Source: Alphaproteobacteria bacterium
GTDB lineage: Bacteria > Pseudomonadota > Alphaproteobacteria > Rickettsiales > JABCZZ01
Direction: 5' to 3'
DNA length: 49,178 nucleotides
Assembly (NCBI GenBank): GCA_013288335.1
Contig: JABDCC010000010.1
Coordinates: forward strand, 1,723 to 50,900
Positions 41,352 to 49,178 of the stretch are shown here, piece after piece. Within the stretch, counting starts at the first letter, position 1, and every line of letters starts with the position of its first letter. A program made the translations under genes and the position numbers. The notes under the pieces were generated by a model. The model saw nothing but the letters and a program-made list of their open reading frames with translations. It had not been told where the DNA came from and did no database searches.

Positions 41352-43133
41352 ATGTCTGAAAATCATCCGGATGCTGCAACTTTTGCTGCCAATTTTGCTA
41401 AAATTGCTGAACAATCTCAATTGATTATCCAAGAATTTCTCACACGCAATACCCAATCTCAATCTGTTGGTACTACCGGGGATCCCCTGCATATTGGTAG
41501 CGCTTTTGCCGAATGGTTTGCACGTATCATGAGCGATCCGCAAAAAGTTGCCGAGCTGCAAATGGAGTGGTGGCAGGAAAATATGGAGCTCTGGCAGGCT
41601 ACCGCACAAAAATTCATGGGCGAGAAAACGGAGCCGGTCATTAAGCCCGATAGCAAAGATCGGCGTTTTAAAGATACGGCCTGGCAGGAAAGCCTGATAT
41701 TTGATTTTATTAAACAGTCTTATTTGTTATCGGCGCGTTGGATGCAGCAGGGTGTGCATAAAATCGATGAAATGGACCCCCAAACTATTCGCAAGATTGA
41801 TTTCTATACCCGCCAGTTTGTCGATGCCATGGCGCCGTCGAATTTTCTGTTTACGAATCCGGAAGTATTAAAAGCAACCCTTGATTCCGGTGGTGAAAAT
41901 ATCGTGCGCGGCCTCAAAAACATGCTGGAAGATTTGGAGCATAGCAAAGGCGCGCTGCGCGTCAGCATGACGGATAACGAAGCGTTTGAAGTGGGCAAGA
42001 ATCTTGCCATTACCAAAGGAAAAGTCATTTTCCAGACCGACCTGATGCAGCTTATTCAGTATGAGCCACTGACTGAGAAAGTACATAAAACACCAATGCT
42101 TATTGTACCGCCCTGGATCAATAAATATTACATTCTCGATCTGCAGCCGGAAAACTCCATGGTGCGCTGGCTAGTAAGCAAGGGTTACACGGTATTCGTC
42201 ATTTCATGGGTGAACCCTGATAAAAAACTCGGCAGCAAGAGTTTTGACGATTATCTGCTCGAAGGCCCGCTTGCGGCGCTTGATGCAATTGAGAAGGTTA
42301 CTGGCGAGAAGGAAATTAACGCGACCGGATATTGCTTGGGCGGCACGCTGATGGCGATTGCGCTTTCATATTTGAAAACCAAAAAGCAGGAAAAACGTAT
42401 TAAGTCGATCACCTATCTCACCACGATGATTGATTTTAAAGAGGCTGGCGAGCTTTCAGTATTTATTGATGAAGAACAGCTGCGCTCGCTGGAAGCGCGC
42501 ATGTCTGATAAAGGATATCTTGACGGTGACGACATGGCGGGTACGTTCAATATGCTACGCGCCAATGATTTAATATGGTCGTTTGTGGTGAATAACTACC
42601 TGCTTGGCAAAGATCCGTTCCCGTTTGACTTGCTCTATTGGAATGGCGATTCCACACGTATGCCGGCGGTGATGCATAGTTTTTATCTGCGCAATATGTA
42701 TCAGAAAAATTTACTACGTAAACCCGGTGGTATTACGATTGCTGGCGTTCCCATCCATCTGGAGAAGCTCAATTTGCCCACTTATATGTTATCGACGCGC
42801 GAAGACCATATCGCTCCGTGGAAATCGACTTATGCCGCAACGCAGATCTACAAAGGTCATGTGCGCTTTGTGTTGGCGGCAAGTGGTCATATTGCGGGTG
42901 TAGTGAATCCCCCGGTGAAGAATAAGTATAATTACTGGGTAGGCGAGGCGGTAGAAGCTACGCCGGAAGAATGGTTTGAAAAATCCAAAGAAGTCCCTGG
43001 TTCCTGGTGGACGGATTGGGAAAAATGGCTAGCGCCCTTTAGCGGAGCTAAAATTCCTGCGCGCAAAGTAGGCAAAAGCAAGCTCAAACCCATTGAAGAT
43101 GCACCGGGAAGCTTTGTGAAGGTGAAGGGTTAG
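41352..43133 (+). CDS. phaC: Class I poly(3-hydroxyalkanoate) synthase
   Basis: 593 residues, class I PhaC. The N-terminal domain includes EWFARIMSDPQKVAELQMEWWQ and DRRFKDTAWQE. The alpha/beta-hydrolase domain has LIVPPWINKYYILDLQPENS, VFVISWVNPD and the lipase-like box GYCLGGT with catalytic Cys328. The later DRIAPWKS-like segment (DHIAPWKSTYAAT) and GHIAGVVNPP hold the Asp and His. It polymerises hydroxyacyl-CoA into storage granules. No phaA, phaB or phasin gene is next to it. A ribosome-site-like CCAGGTAA precedes the ATG. Confidence 0.96.
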   Translation: MSENHPDAATFAANFAKIAEQSQLIIQEFLTRNTQSQSVGTTGDPLHIGSAFAEWFARIMSDPQKVAELQMEWWQENMELWQATAQKFMGEKTEPVIKPDSKDRRFKDTAWQESLIFDFIKQSYLLSARWMQQGVHKIDEMDPQTIRKIDFYTRQFVDAMAPSNFLFTNPEVLKATLDSGGENIVRGLKNMLEDLEHSKGALRVSMTDNEAFEVGKNLAITKGKVIFQTDLMQLIQYEPLTEKVHKTPMLIVPPWINKYYILDLQPENSMVRWLVSKGYTVFVISWVNPDKKLGSKSFDDYLLEGPLAALDAIEKVTGEKEINATGYCLGGTLMAIALSYLKTKKQEKRIKSITYLTTMIDFKEAGELSVFIDEEQLRSLEARMSDKGYLDGDDMAGTFNMLRANDLIWSFVVNNYLLGKDPFPFDLLYWNGDSTRMPAVMHSFYLRNMYQKNLLRKPGGITIAGVPIHLEKLNLPTYMLSTREDHIAPWKSTYAATQIYKGHVRFVLAASGHIAGVVNPPVKNKYNYWVGEAVEATPEEWFEKSKEVPGSWWTDWEKWLAPFSGAKIPARKVGKSKLKPIEDAPGSFVKVKG

Positions 43134-44347
43134 GGTGTTGCAAGACTCATCTGCTGAGTCTTGCTGTTTAAAATATTATCAGGCTTTATCGAATTCATTT
43201 TTAATCTCTCCGCAGCGAGTGCGCCTGGGTCGAATGCTTTGGGAGCTATAGTTTCTTGAGGCTCAGTCATTGCCATTAACGCATCCTGATTCTCCGGCAC
43301 GGCACATTCCACTTTGGATTTATTAAACCCGAGTTTTTTGTAGGCATTCTGAGCGCAGAATTTTACTTTCTCGCCAACATCTGCCGCTTTTTCTTTTATC
43401 TGCGCACTTAATTCGCCAACCTTCTTCTGCGCTGCCTGTAATTTTGCATTAGCAATTTCGAGTGCGGTCAGTTCAGGCGCATCGAGCTTGCCAACACCGG
43501 ATTGCTGATTATTCACGATAAATGCCAGCTCCTGCGCACGTATCAGGCGATTATTTAAATCGGCGGTAATTTGTTCCACATTAAACTCAGCGCCGAATTG
43601 CGTTGCTGCCAGTAATCTTTTATCATTCGGTAATTCTGCATAAGGCGCGCCAAATTCCGCGGTAACTTTTTCCGCAAGCGTGGGGTTGGCTGTCACAAAT
43701 ACGCTAAACACCTGCTCAGGCTGAATCAAAGTTCTGGGATCACGCGGATTGATATTTTGCTGCAAGCTAGCCAGGTATTTTACCTGACTCGGTAGCGATA
43801 ACTCTGGCTGAAGTTCCGGTTGTAACTTTACATTATCGATAGAGGGTTCACTGATGCCCAGTATTTTTCTGCCAATCGGTTCGAGAATTTTTTCTGCAAT
43901 CATGAATATCGAAAGCCCAAGTGCACCACCCGCAAGTATCATGAGCCCACCTGTAAGAGCCGTAAGCGCAAGTATCGCTGCCGTTGCAACTACAGCGACG
44001 GTGATGGCAATGGAACTTACAGTGAAACTAAGTGTACGTTTTTTCTTATTGCGGCTAAGCGCATCTTCCAGCGCAGGATTATTTTTTGCTACTTCATCCA
44101 GATCGTCATCGGTTAAATCCTGCGGACGCTTGCCAAGCTTTGCTGCAATTTCGGGCTCGTAAAAACGCCTGATGCGCGATTTTTCATGTTTATATTCATT
44201 CTGGCTGATCCACAAATTTATTGCATAGCTTGGCACCAGACCCCAGAAATGCAGTGCTTTACGCGCTACCGTTCCGCCCAAGCCAATGGTGCCGTTTTTG
44301 ATCGTAACGGCGGCTTTTTGAACTTTATCTGCTAAACTACCATCCAT
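43130..44347 (-). CDS. Hypothetical membrane protein, 405 aa
   Basis: Not recognised. The N-terminal ~100 residues are basic and soluble (MDGSLADKVQKAAVTIKNG ... RFYEPEIAAKLGKRPQDLTDDDLDEVA). Two adjacent membrane helices lie at about 105-155 (ITVAVVATAAILALTALTGG, LMILAGGALGLSIFMIAEKI). A long soluble part follows, with helices rich in Ala, Gln, Glu and Lys (EIANAKLQAAQKKVGELSAQIKEKAADVGEKV) and a polar tail. The topology suggests both ends are cytoplasmic. It overlaps the end of phaC by 4 bases, and the phaC terminator hairpin lies inside its last codons. It could relate to the other lineage-specific proteins here, but no CtrA-like box precedes it. Confidence 0.7.
   Translation of the reverse strand: MDGSLADKVQKAAVTIKNGTIGLGGTVARKALHFWGLVPSYAINLWISQNEYKHEKSRIRRFYEPEIAAKLGKRPQDLTDDDLDEVAKNNPALEDALSRNKKKRTLSFTVSSIAITVAVVATAAILALTALTGGLMILAGGALGLSIFMIAEKILEPIGRKILGISEPSIDNVKLQPELQPELSLPSQVKYLASLQQNINPRDPRTLIQPEQVFSVFVTANPTLAEKVTAEFGAPYAELPNDKRLLAATQFGAEFNVEQITADLNNRLIRAQELAFIVNNQQSGVGKLDAPELTALEIANAKLQAAQKKVGELSAQIKEKAADVGEKVKFCAQNAYKKLGFNKSKVECAVPENQDALMAMTEPQETIAPKAFDPGALAAERLKMNSIKPDNILNSKTQQMSLATP
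43140..43169 (+). terminator. phaC terminator hairpin inside the convergent gene
   Basis: GCAAGACTCA, loop TCTGC, TGAGTCTTGC: a perfect 10-bp stem (43140-43164) six bases after the phaC stop, followed by TGTTTAAAAT. It also encodes the last residues (KTQQMSL) of the convergent gene. The T-run is short, so termination strength is uncertain. Confidence 0.6.
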
Positions 44348-44489
44348 GTATCTTCGCCCAAAAGGGATTTATCCATGTTCCAGAATACCATATAATTATT
44401 ACAAAATGATGAATGTAAGGTTGTTTTATGGGCTAAAAGCACATAATATTGCATTTGCAAAACAATATTTATCAGTATGTTAGATAATT

Positions 44490-46169
44490 ATGCCAAAAAA
44501 TAAATTGATACCTCACAAACATTTGCTGATCATCGTCCTGTTTTCATGTGTGATGCTGGCGCCTGCATTTATTCTTGGAGCGGGTGGGGGCGATCTGCAT
44601 TGCCAGAGTTTATGGGTGAAGTTTTTTAACGAGCAGTTTTGGAATGGTGATCTTTATCCGCGTTGGCTTCAGGGGATGTATGTCGGTGATGGTAGTCCGG
44701 TGTTTTTCTACTATCCACCGTTACCCTATTTCATCACCGCGTTTTTTACTTTTCTGTCATCGTTTGATGCATTTAATTATTACCCGATAGCCGCTTCCGC
44801 GTGTCTTGCCGCAATCATTTCCGGCATCACGTTTTACATTTGGCTGAAGGATGAGGATATTTCTGGGGAAGCTGCATTAATCGGAAGTTTGCTGTATATC
44901 GCGGCACCGTTTCACATTGCGCAGAATTTTTATTACACATTACTTTTTAGCTCTGTCTGGTCTTACGCATGGATTCCACTTTTGCTGCTATTTGCCAAAA
45001 GAATGACGTTCGGCAAACCTTACTCCATTGCCGGTTTTGCGGTAGCGCTGTGCATGCTGGTAATGACAAATTTACCGATGACCTTGATTTTTGGACCAAT
45101 AGCGGTGGCCTATGCGGCTGCAAATTTTCACAAAGAGCATTTTTCTAAGCAGTCGCTGAAATTGGGAATTGCTGTGATATTAGGGTTTGCGCTTTCAGCG
45201 GTTTATTTACTGCCGAGTCTACTTTACATGGATTATGCCAATGTTGATATTCACTGGAAAATGCCTGGCCATAAAGGTGGTTACAGCAGCTATTTCCTGC
45301 CGCTCGGATTTAGCACAATCAGTCAGATATTATTTACGTGCTTGTGGCTTATATCGGCAACTCTACCATTTATGTATTTTAAATCTGTGAAGCCAAAACG
45401 CAGAGAAATATTTTTCTTCCTCGTGCTTGCTGCGTCGCTTTTTATGATATTACCCATAAGTCAATTTGTCTGGAAAATGCTGCCGATAGTGCAGATATTG
45501 CAGAATCCACTCCGCTTCTTTGCTGTTCCTGCATTATGCCTTGCACTATTTGCCGCTATCGTTTTTCCACGATTTAAAATACTCGCTTATGGGTTACTTG
45601 TCATTTATGTGGGCATAACATTTGCCATTGCGGGCACGACGCGTGTTTCGGTGGAATCATTCAGCAAAAGCGAGCCGGAGCGGTATGAGCAATATATGCT
45701 CGGTATTGATCAATATGCTAATTACCTCACCACGCCCAATTTGATTTTGCGTTACTACATGCCGGAAGGATTTGCCGATGTAAAAACTCACCGCGAAAAA
45801 GTTGAAGTCGTAAACGGCGATGCAAAAATAGATGCGATTGAGTGGAAACCGCGTAATATAGTTTTGCACTATAATGCTTCGCGTGACTCGACTTTACGGG
45901 TACGGCAATTTGATTTCCCGGGATGGCAAGTGCTTTATAACGGACGTGAGCTGGACAAGAAGCGTGATGAAAATACCGGAGAAATAATGTTTGATGTAGC
46001 GGAAGGTGAGGGGAATATCACCTTACAACTGACAAAGTTATTGCCTGAAATTGCCGGAAAAATGATTTCTATTTTGAGCGCTGCAATACTTGTGCTGATG
46101 TTTTTAATTGAACTCAGAAACACGAAAGGAGTGATTGTTGAAAAAAAGCGCAAATGGAAAAAAGCTTAA
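44490..46169 (+). CDS. Polytopic membrane protein, 6-pyruvoyl-tetrahydropterin synthase-related type, 559 aa
   Basis: About ten membrane helices over residues 10-380, starting LLIIVLFSCVMLAPAFILG. The first periplasmic loop GGGDLHCQSLWVKFFNEQFWNGDLYPRWLQ and SPVFFYYPPLPYFITAFF resemble the PTPS-related membrane domain and GT-C type glycosyltransferases, which have an acidic pair in that loop. A C-terminal soluble beta domain (about 385-520, with FDFPGWQVLYNGRELDK) and a final helix follow. A role in transferring sugars to lipids or envelope polymers is plausible but unproven; the family name is historical. Its stop overlaps that of the convergent gene by 4 bases. Confidence 0.75.
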   Translation: MPKNKLIPHKHLLIIVLFSCVMLAPAFILGAGGGDLHCQSLWVKFFNEQFWNGDLYPRWLQGMYVGDGSPVFFYYPPLPYFITAFFTFLSSFDAFNYYPIAASACLAAIISGITFYIWLKDEDISGEAALIGSLLYIAAPFHIAQNFYYTLLFSSVWSYAWIPLLLLFAKRMTFGKPYSIAGFAVALCMLVMTNLPMTLIFGPIAVAYAAANFHKEHFSKQSLKLGIAVILGFALSAVYLLPSLLYMDYANVDIHWKMPGHKGGYSSYFLPLGFSTISQILFTCLWLISATLPFMYFKSVKPKRREIFFFLVLAASLFMILPISQFVWKMLPIVQILQNPLRFFAVPALCLALFAAIVFPRFKILAYGLLVIYVGITFAIAGTTRVSVESFSKSEPERYEQYMLGIDQYANYLTTPNLILRYYMPEGFADVKTHREKVEVVNGDAKIDAIEWKPRNIVLHYNASRDSTLRVRQFDFPGWQVLYNGRELDKKRDENTGEIMFDVAEGEGNITLQLTKLLPEIAGKMISILSAAILVLMFLIELRNTKGVIVEKKRKWKKA

Positions 46170-46678
46170 ATATAATCTCTCGCCAGCTCCACATAGTTAT
46201 TGCTGGAGATTGGAATAAAGGCAGTTTCTTCCGGCTTTAAATCGCGGAAATATTTGGCGGGGTTTCCTGCCCATATCTGCCCCTTAGGAATGCGCTTTCC
46301 CGGTGTAACTATCGCGCCTGCGGCAACCCATGCGCCGCTTTCAACCACGGCACCGTCCATGATGGTTGAATGCATGCCAATGAAGCAATCGTCTTCCAAT
46401 GTGCAGGCATGAAGCAGAACACTATGACCGATGGTGACGCCACTGCCGATGATGGTCGGACCGGTTTTGCGGGTTACATGGATAACCGTTCCATCCTGGA
46501 TATTGGTGCGTTCGCCAATGCGGATGCAATTGACATCGCCGCGAATAATGCAGCCAAACCAGACGTTACTTTGCGCGCCTATATGGACGTCACCAATCAC
46601 CACTGCGCCGCCAGCAATAAACGCATCTTTGGCAATGGTAGGCGTAATATTTTTATAGGGCATTATTACCGGGCTCAT
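46166..46678 (-). CDS. Gamma-carbonic anhydrase-like protein
   Basis: 170 residues from the ATG at 46678 (MSPVIMPYKNITPTIAKDAF). This start is preferred over 46735, which would overlap argC, because GTGAGGATAAT precedes it. The left-handed beta-helix hexapeptide repeats are clear (GGAVVIGDVHIGAQSNVWFG, DVNCIRIGERTNIQDGT). Histidines in GTVIHVT and IGHSVLLHAC fit the metal ligands of the trimeric gamma-CA group. The end YFRDLKPEE is typical. It may hydrate CO2 or be a related inactive hexapeptide protein. It is 7 bases after the argC stop, so in the same operon. Confidence 0.9.
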   Translation of the reverse strand: MSPVIMPYKNITPTIAKDAFIAGGAVVIGDVHIGAQSNVWFGCIIRGDVNCIRIGERTNIQDGTVIHVTRKTGPTIIGSGVTIGHSVLLHACTLEDDCFIGMHSTIMDGAVVESGAWVAAGAIVTPGKRIPKGQIWAGNPAKYFRDLKPEETAFIPISSNNYVELARDYI

Positions 46679-46685
46679 ATTATCC

Positions 46686-47723
46686 TCACGGAAAAATGGC
46701 GGTTTGGGTAAGCGCAGTATTTTCAGCAAATCCACACATGATGTTCATATTTTGTATCGCCTGACCTGATGCGCCTTTTACAAGATTGTCGATTACGGAA
46801 ACAATAATCGCGCGCCCTTCTAGCCTGTCGGCAAAGACTCCAAGGAGGCAAAAATTTGTGCCCCGCACCATGTGGGTAGTCGGAGTGATACCTTGCGCAG
46901 CGATTTTCACAAAATATTCCTTCGCGTATGCTTTATTCAGTGAATTTTTTAAATCATCAACGGTTTTACCCTTAGTTAGCTTTACATAAATAGTCGATAA
47001 TATTCCGCGATTCATTGGCATCAGGTGCGGTGTAAAATTCACGGTGATATTTTTGCCAGCGGCTTCACTGAGGCCCTGTTCAATTTCAGGCGCATGGCGG
47101 TGTGCGCCGATTCCGTAAGCGCCAACGCCTTCATTGACTTCTGTATGAAGCATTGCTTGTTTTGCTGCTCTTCCTGCGCCAGTTACGCCGGATTTTGCAT
47201 CAATGATGATATTATCTGACTCAATCAATTTATCTTTGAGCAAAGGCATAAGTGGCAATTGTGCGGAAGTTGGGTAGCAACCGGGATTTGCAACGAGACG
47301 CGCCTTTTTAATTGCTTCACGGTGCAATTCCGTAAGTCCGTATACTGCTTCTTTCTGCAGATCTTTTGCGAGATGTTCATGCCCGTACCATTTTGCGTAT
47401 GTATCTACATTCGCAAGCCGGAAGTCAGCAGAGAGATCAATTATTTTTACGTGTTTTGGCAATGCTGCAATTACTTCTTGAGTAGTTCCATGCGGCAAGC
47501 AGCAGAATACAATATCAATCAGGCTGTAATCGACTGCGGACAGCGGAATCAGATCGGGAAGTCCTGCAAAATCCAGATGTGGATATACTTCGCGCATTTT
47601 TTTACCGGCCTGGCTATCGGCGGTAAGCGCTTTTATTTCAATTTCGGGATGCAACAGCAAAAGCCGGATAAGCTCCGCGCCTGTGTAACCGCTTGCGCCC
47701 AGTATTGCGATTCTTTTTTTCAT
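46686..47723 (-). CDS. argC: N-acetyl-gamma-glutamyl-phosphate reductase
   Basis: 345 residues, the long bacterial form. The N-terminal NADP-binding motif is IAILGASGYTGAELIRLLLLHPEI. The catalytic cysteine is Cys149 in VANPGCYPTSAQL. Other family segments are KSGVTGAGRAAKQ, YGIGAHRHAPEIEQGL, FTPHLMPMNRGILSTIYV and NLVKGASGQAIQNMN. It reduces N-acetylglutamyl phosphate in the third step of arginine biosynthesis. The cysteine, histidine and NADP segments are all present. Confidence 0.97.
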   Translation of the reverse strand: MKKRIAILGASGYTGAELIRLLLLHPEIEIKALTADSQAGKKMREVYPHLDFAGLPDLIPLSAVDYSLIDIVFCCLPHGTTQEVIAALPKHVKIIDLSADFRLANVDTYAKWYGHEHLAKDLQKEAVYGLTELHREAIKKARLVANPGCYPTSAQLPLMPLLKDKLIESDNIIIDAKSGVTGAGRAAKQAMLHTEVNEGVGAYGIGAHRHAPEIEQGLSEAAGKNITVNFTPHLMPMNRGILSTIYVKLTKGKTVDDLKNSLNKAYAKEYFVKIAAQGITPTTHMVRGTNFCLLGVFADRLEGRAIIVSVIDNLVKGASGQAIQNMNIMCGFAENTALTQTAIFP

Positions 47724-47781
47724 GGGATTAAGTTACTACTTACTTTTTGTAATCGCGCAATAATTAAATAGTGGTGATGTG

Positions 47782-49178
47782 CTAGCTTTTCCAGCCGCCG
47801 CCCAGTGCCTCAATCAGAATAACAGCGGAATTGAGACGTTCTTTATCTATATTAAGCGCGGTTAATCTATTGCTGAGTTCCGTGTTCTGCGCAGTAATTA
47901 CGCTCAAATAACTTACTGTTCCTGCCTTATACTGGTTAAGAGAAACAGTGGCGGATAACGTTGCATCGTCCACCGCTTTTTGCTCCATGTCTGCTTCTTG
48001 CTCAAGAATTCTGAGGCTTGCGAGATTATCTTCCACTTCCTGAAAAGCGCCGAGCACCGTCTGGCGGTAAGTTGCAACGGTCTGATCATATACAGCGGTA
48101 GCTGCTTTTGTTTGTGCTTCGGTAAGCCCGCCATCAAACAACGCTCCGGCGAGGTTTGGGCCTAGTGACCAGATGCGATTTGGCATGCTAAACCAGTTAG
48201 CGAGTGTCGAGCTTTGGTACCCACCTGATGCCGCTAAGGTTAAATTCGGGTAATAAGCCGCTTCGGCAACCCCGATGAGTGCGTTAGCCGCTTTCATGCG
48301 GCGTTCTGCGCCTGCGATATCTGGCCGACGTTCTAGCACTTCAGCAGGAACGCCAAGCGGAATGGAAGGAATAGCCGGGACCGAATCTATTGCCGCAATG
48401 GAGAAATCTGCTGGTGCTTTACCAACAAGAATGGCAATCGCATGTTCAAAAGTTGCGCGTTGTACACCTACATCAATTGCTTGTGCCTGTGCAGTTTCCA
48501 GCTGGGTTTTTGCCTGCAGGACATCGGAGCGTGCATCGACACCGGAATTATAGAGATTCTGTGTCAATTGCAGTGTTTTTTCATAATTTTTTACGGTGTC
48601 ATCAAGCAGGCGTTTTTGCTTATCAGCAATGCGTAAATCCAGATAATCCATTGCAAGTTCAGCGTCAGCACTGAGTTTGGCATTTGCCAAATCTGCGGCG
48701 CTTGCCTGCGCTGATGCTGTATTTGATTCAACTTGCCGTCTGATGCCGCCCCATAAATCCGGCACCCAGCTTGCCTCAAGCGCAGCTGCGTATTGATTGC
48801 CGACTGTTCCGCTTCCAGTAGCGCTGGCTCCTGAACCTGTGCCGCTTCTGGTCATGCCTATATTGCCGGAGACCGTCGGAAAGTAAGCAGCACGAGCTTC
48901 AGAAATCAGTGCACGCGCTTGGCGGTACTGAGCTTCTGCAAGTTTTACGTTTTGGTTATTGATTGCAATTTGTTCTTCAAGCTTATTAAGTTCCGTGTCG
49001 CCAAATATCTCCCACCAATTGCCGCGAATGACATCATCTTTGGGTTGCGCTTGTTTCCAGTCTTTTGCTTCCTTAAATGCAGCAGGTTTCTCTGCACTCG
49101 GTTTAACGTAATCAGGGCCTACTTTGCAGGACGCCATTGCAAGGCATAGAAGAATTAGTAAGAATTTAGAATGGCTGG
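47782..49178 (-). CDS. Outer-membrane efflux lipoprotein (NodT/OprM type; start outside window)
   Basis: An RND or MacAB efflux outer-membrane factor. The ATG at 49137 would start inside the signal peptide: the frame stays open to the window edge and reads SKFLLILLCLAMASC, a lipobox, so the true start lies just beyond 49178. Two OEP repeats form the TolC-like channel: residues after KVGPDYVKPS with ELNKLEEQIAINNQNVKLAEAQYRQAR, and later ERRPDIAGAERRMKAANALIGVAEAAYYP and GTVSYLSVITAQNTEL. It connects an inner-membrane pump and adaptor, probably encoded upstream, to the outside. argC follows 58 bases after its stop and seems unrelated. Confidence 0.93.
   Translation of the reverse strand, partial: SHSKFLLILLCLAMASCKVGPDYVKPSAEKPAAFKEAKDWKQAQPKDDVIRGNWWEIFGDTELNKLEEQIAINNQNVKLAEAQYRQARALISEARAAYFPTVSGNIGMTRSGTGSGASATGSGTVGNQYAAALEASWVPDLWGGIRRQVESNTASAQASAADLANAKLSADAELAMDYLDLRIADKQKRLLDDTVKNYEKTLQLTQNLYNSGVDARSDVLQAKTQLETAQAQAIDVGVQRATFEHAIAILVGKAPADFSIAAIDSVPAIPSIPLGVPAEVLERRPDIAGAERRMKAANALIGVAEAAYYPNLTLAASGGYQSSTLANWFSMPNRIWSLGPNLAGALFDGGLTEAQTKAATAVYDQTVATYRQTVLGAFQEVEDNLASLRILEQEADMEQKAVDDATLSATVSLNQYKAGTVSYLSVITAQNTELSNRLTALNIDKERLNSAVILIEALGGGWKS

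Noticed and set aside
46679-46735. Upstream start of the gamma-carbonic anhydrase gene at 46735
   Set aside because: It would overlap the end of argC by 50 bases and add a non-family extension. The ATG at 46678 has a clear GAGGA ribosome site.
1-49178. CRISPR array, rRNA operon or complete insertion sequence
   Set aside because: No regularly spaced repeats, no rRNA sequence and no transposase frame were seen anywhere in the window.

Overview
The window looks like a chromosomal segment of an alphaproteobacterium with moderately low GC. The pointers are prmC followed by a DUF4167 gene (a typically alphaproteobacterial pair), CtrA-like TTAA-N7-TTAA boxes in front of several genes, an ispG-hisS-prfA housekeeping block, a class I PHA synthase and an L-2-hydroxyglutarate oxidase. 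Several large proteins resemble nothing I recognise. I cannot place the organism below class; an uncultured, possibly host-associated lineage is a guess.

Layout. 1-5050: end of an ABC transporter permease, a DUF3299-like secreted protein, then ispG (isoprenoids), hisS and prfA (translation). 5137-10411: prfA is separated from prmC, which modifies its product, by an unknown CtrA-boxed gene, a deoxyhypusine/homospermidine synthase-like gene and a reverse-strand operon of two unknown proteins; prmC and DUF4167 follow. 10464-19228: an apparent integrated element of about 8.7 kb splits a chromosomal tRNA-Arg(TCT) in the anticodon loop. It carries its own intact tRNA-Arg(TCT), has matching putative integrase arm sites at both ends, and encodes a 1738-residue protein with three tandem repeats and a GNAT-amine oxidase fusion. 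No integrase is visible in it.

19413-27370: a complete high-affinity potassium uptake operon (a 30-aa membrane peptide, kdpF, kdpA, kdpB, kdpC) running into its own sensor kinase and response regulator (kdpD, kdpE). 27692-29848: two small secreted proteins and lhgO. 29893-33238: a stress module, in which an ECF sigma/anti-sigma pair faces a divergent operon (Tat-exported metallophosphoesterase, cupredoxin, cytochrome b561), with matching promoter motifs back to back. 33313-38783: MarC-family protein, small secreted protein, etfB-etfA, nadE and a pilin-like protein. 38787-49178: aminotransferase with a lipoprotein, phaC, an unknown membrane protein, a large polytopic membrane protein, gamma-carbonic anhydrase-like protein, argC and the bulk of an outer-membrane efflux lipoprotein that runs off the window.

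The least explained material is a set of lineage-specific genes (starting at 5137, 8842, 16132 and 18864) linked by CtrA-type promoter boxes. Three of these boxes share a longer identical core, and two lie inside the tRNA-inserted element.
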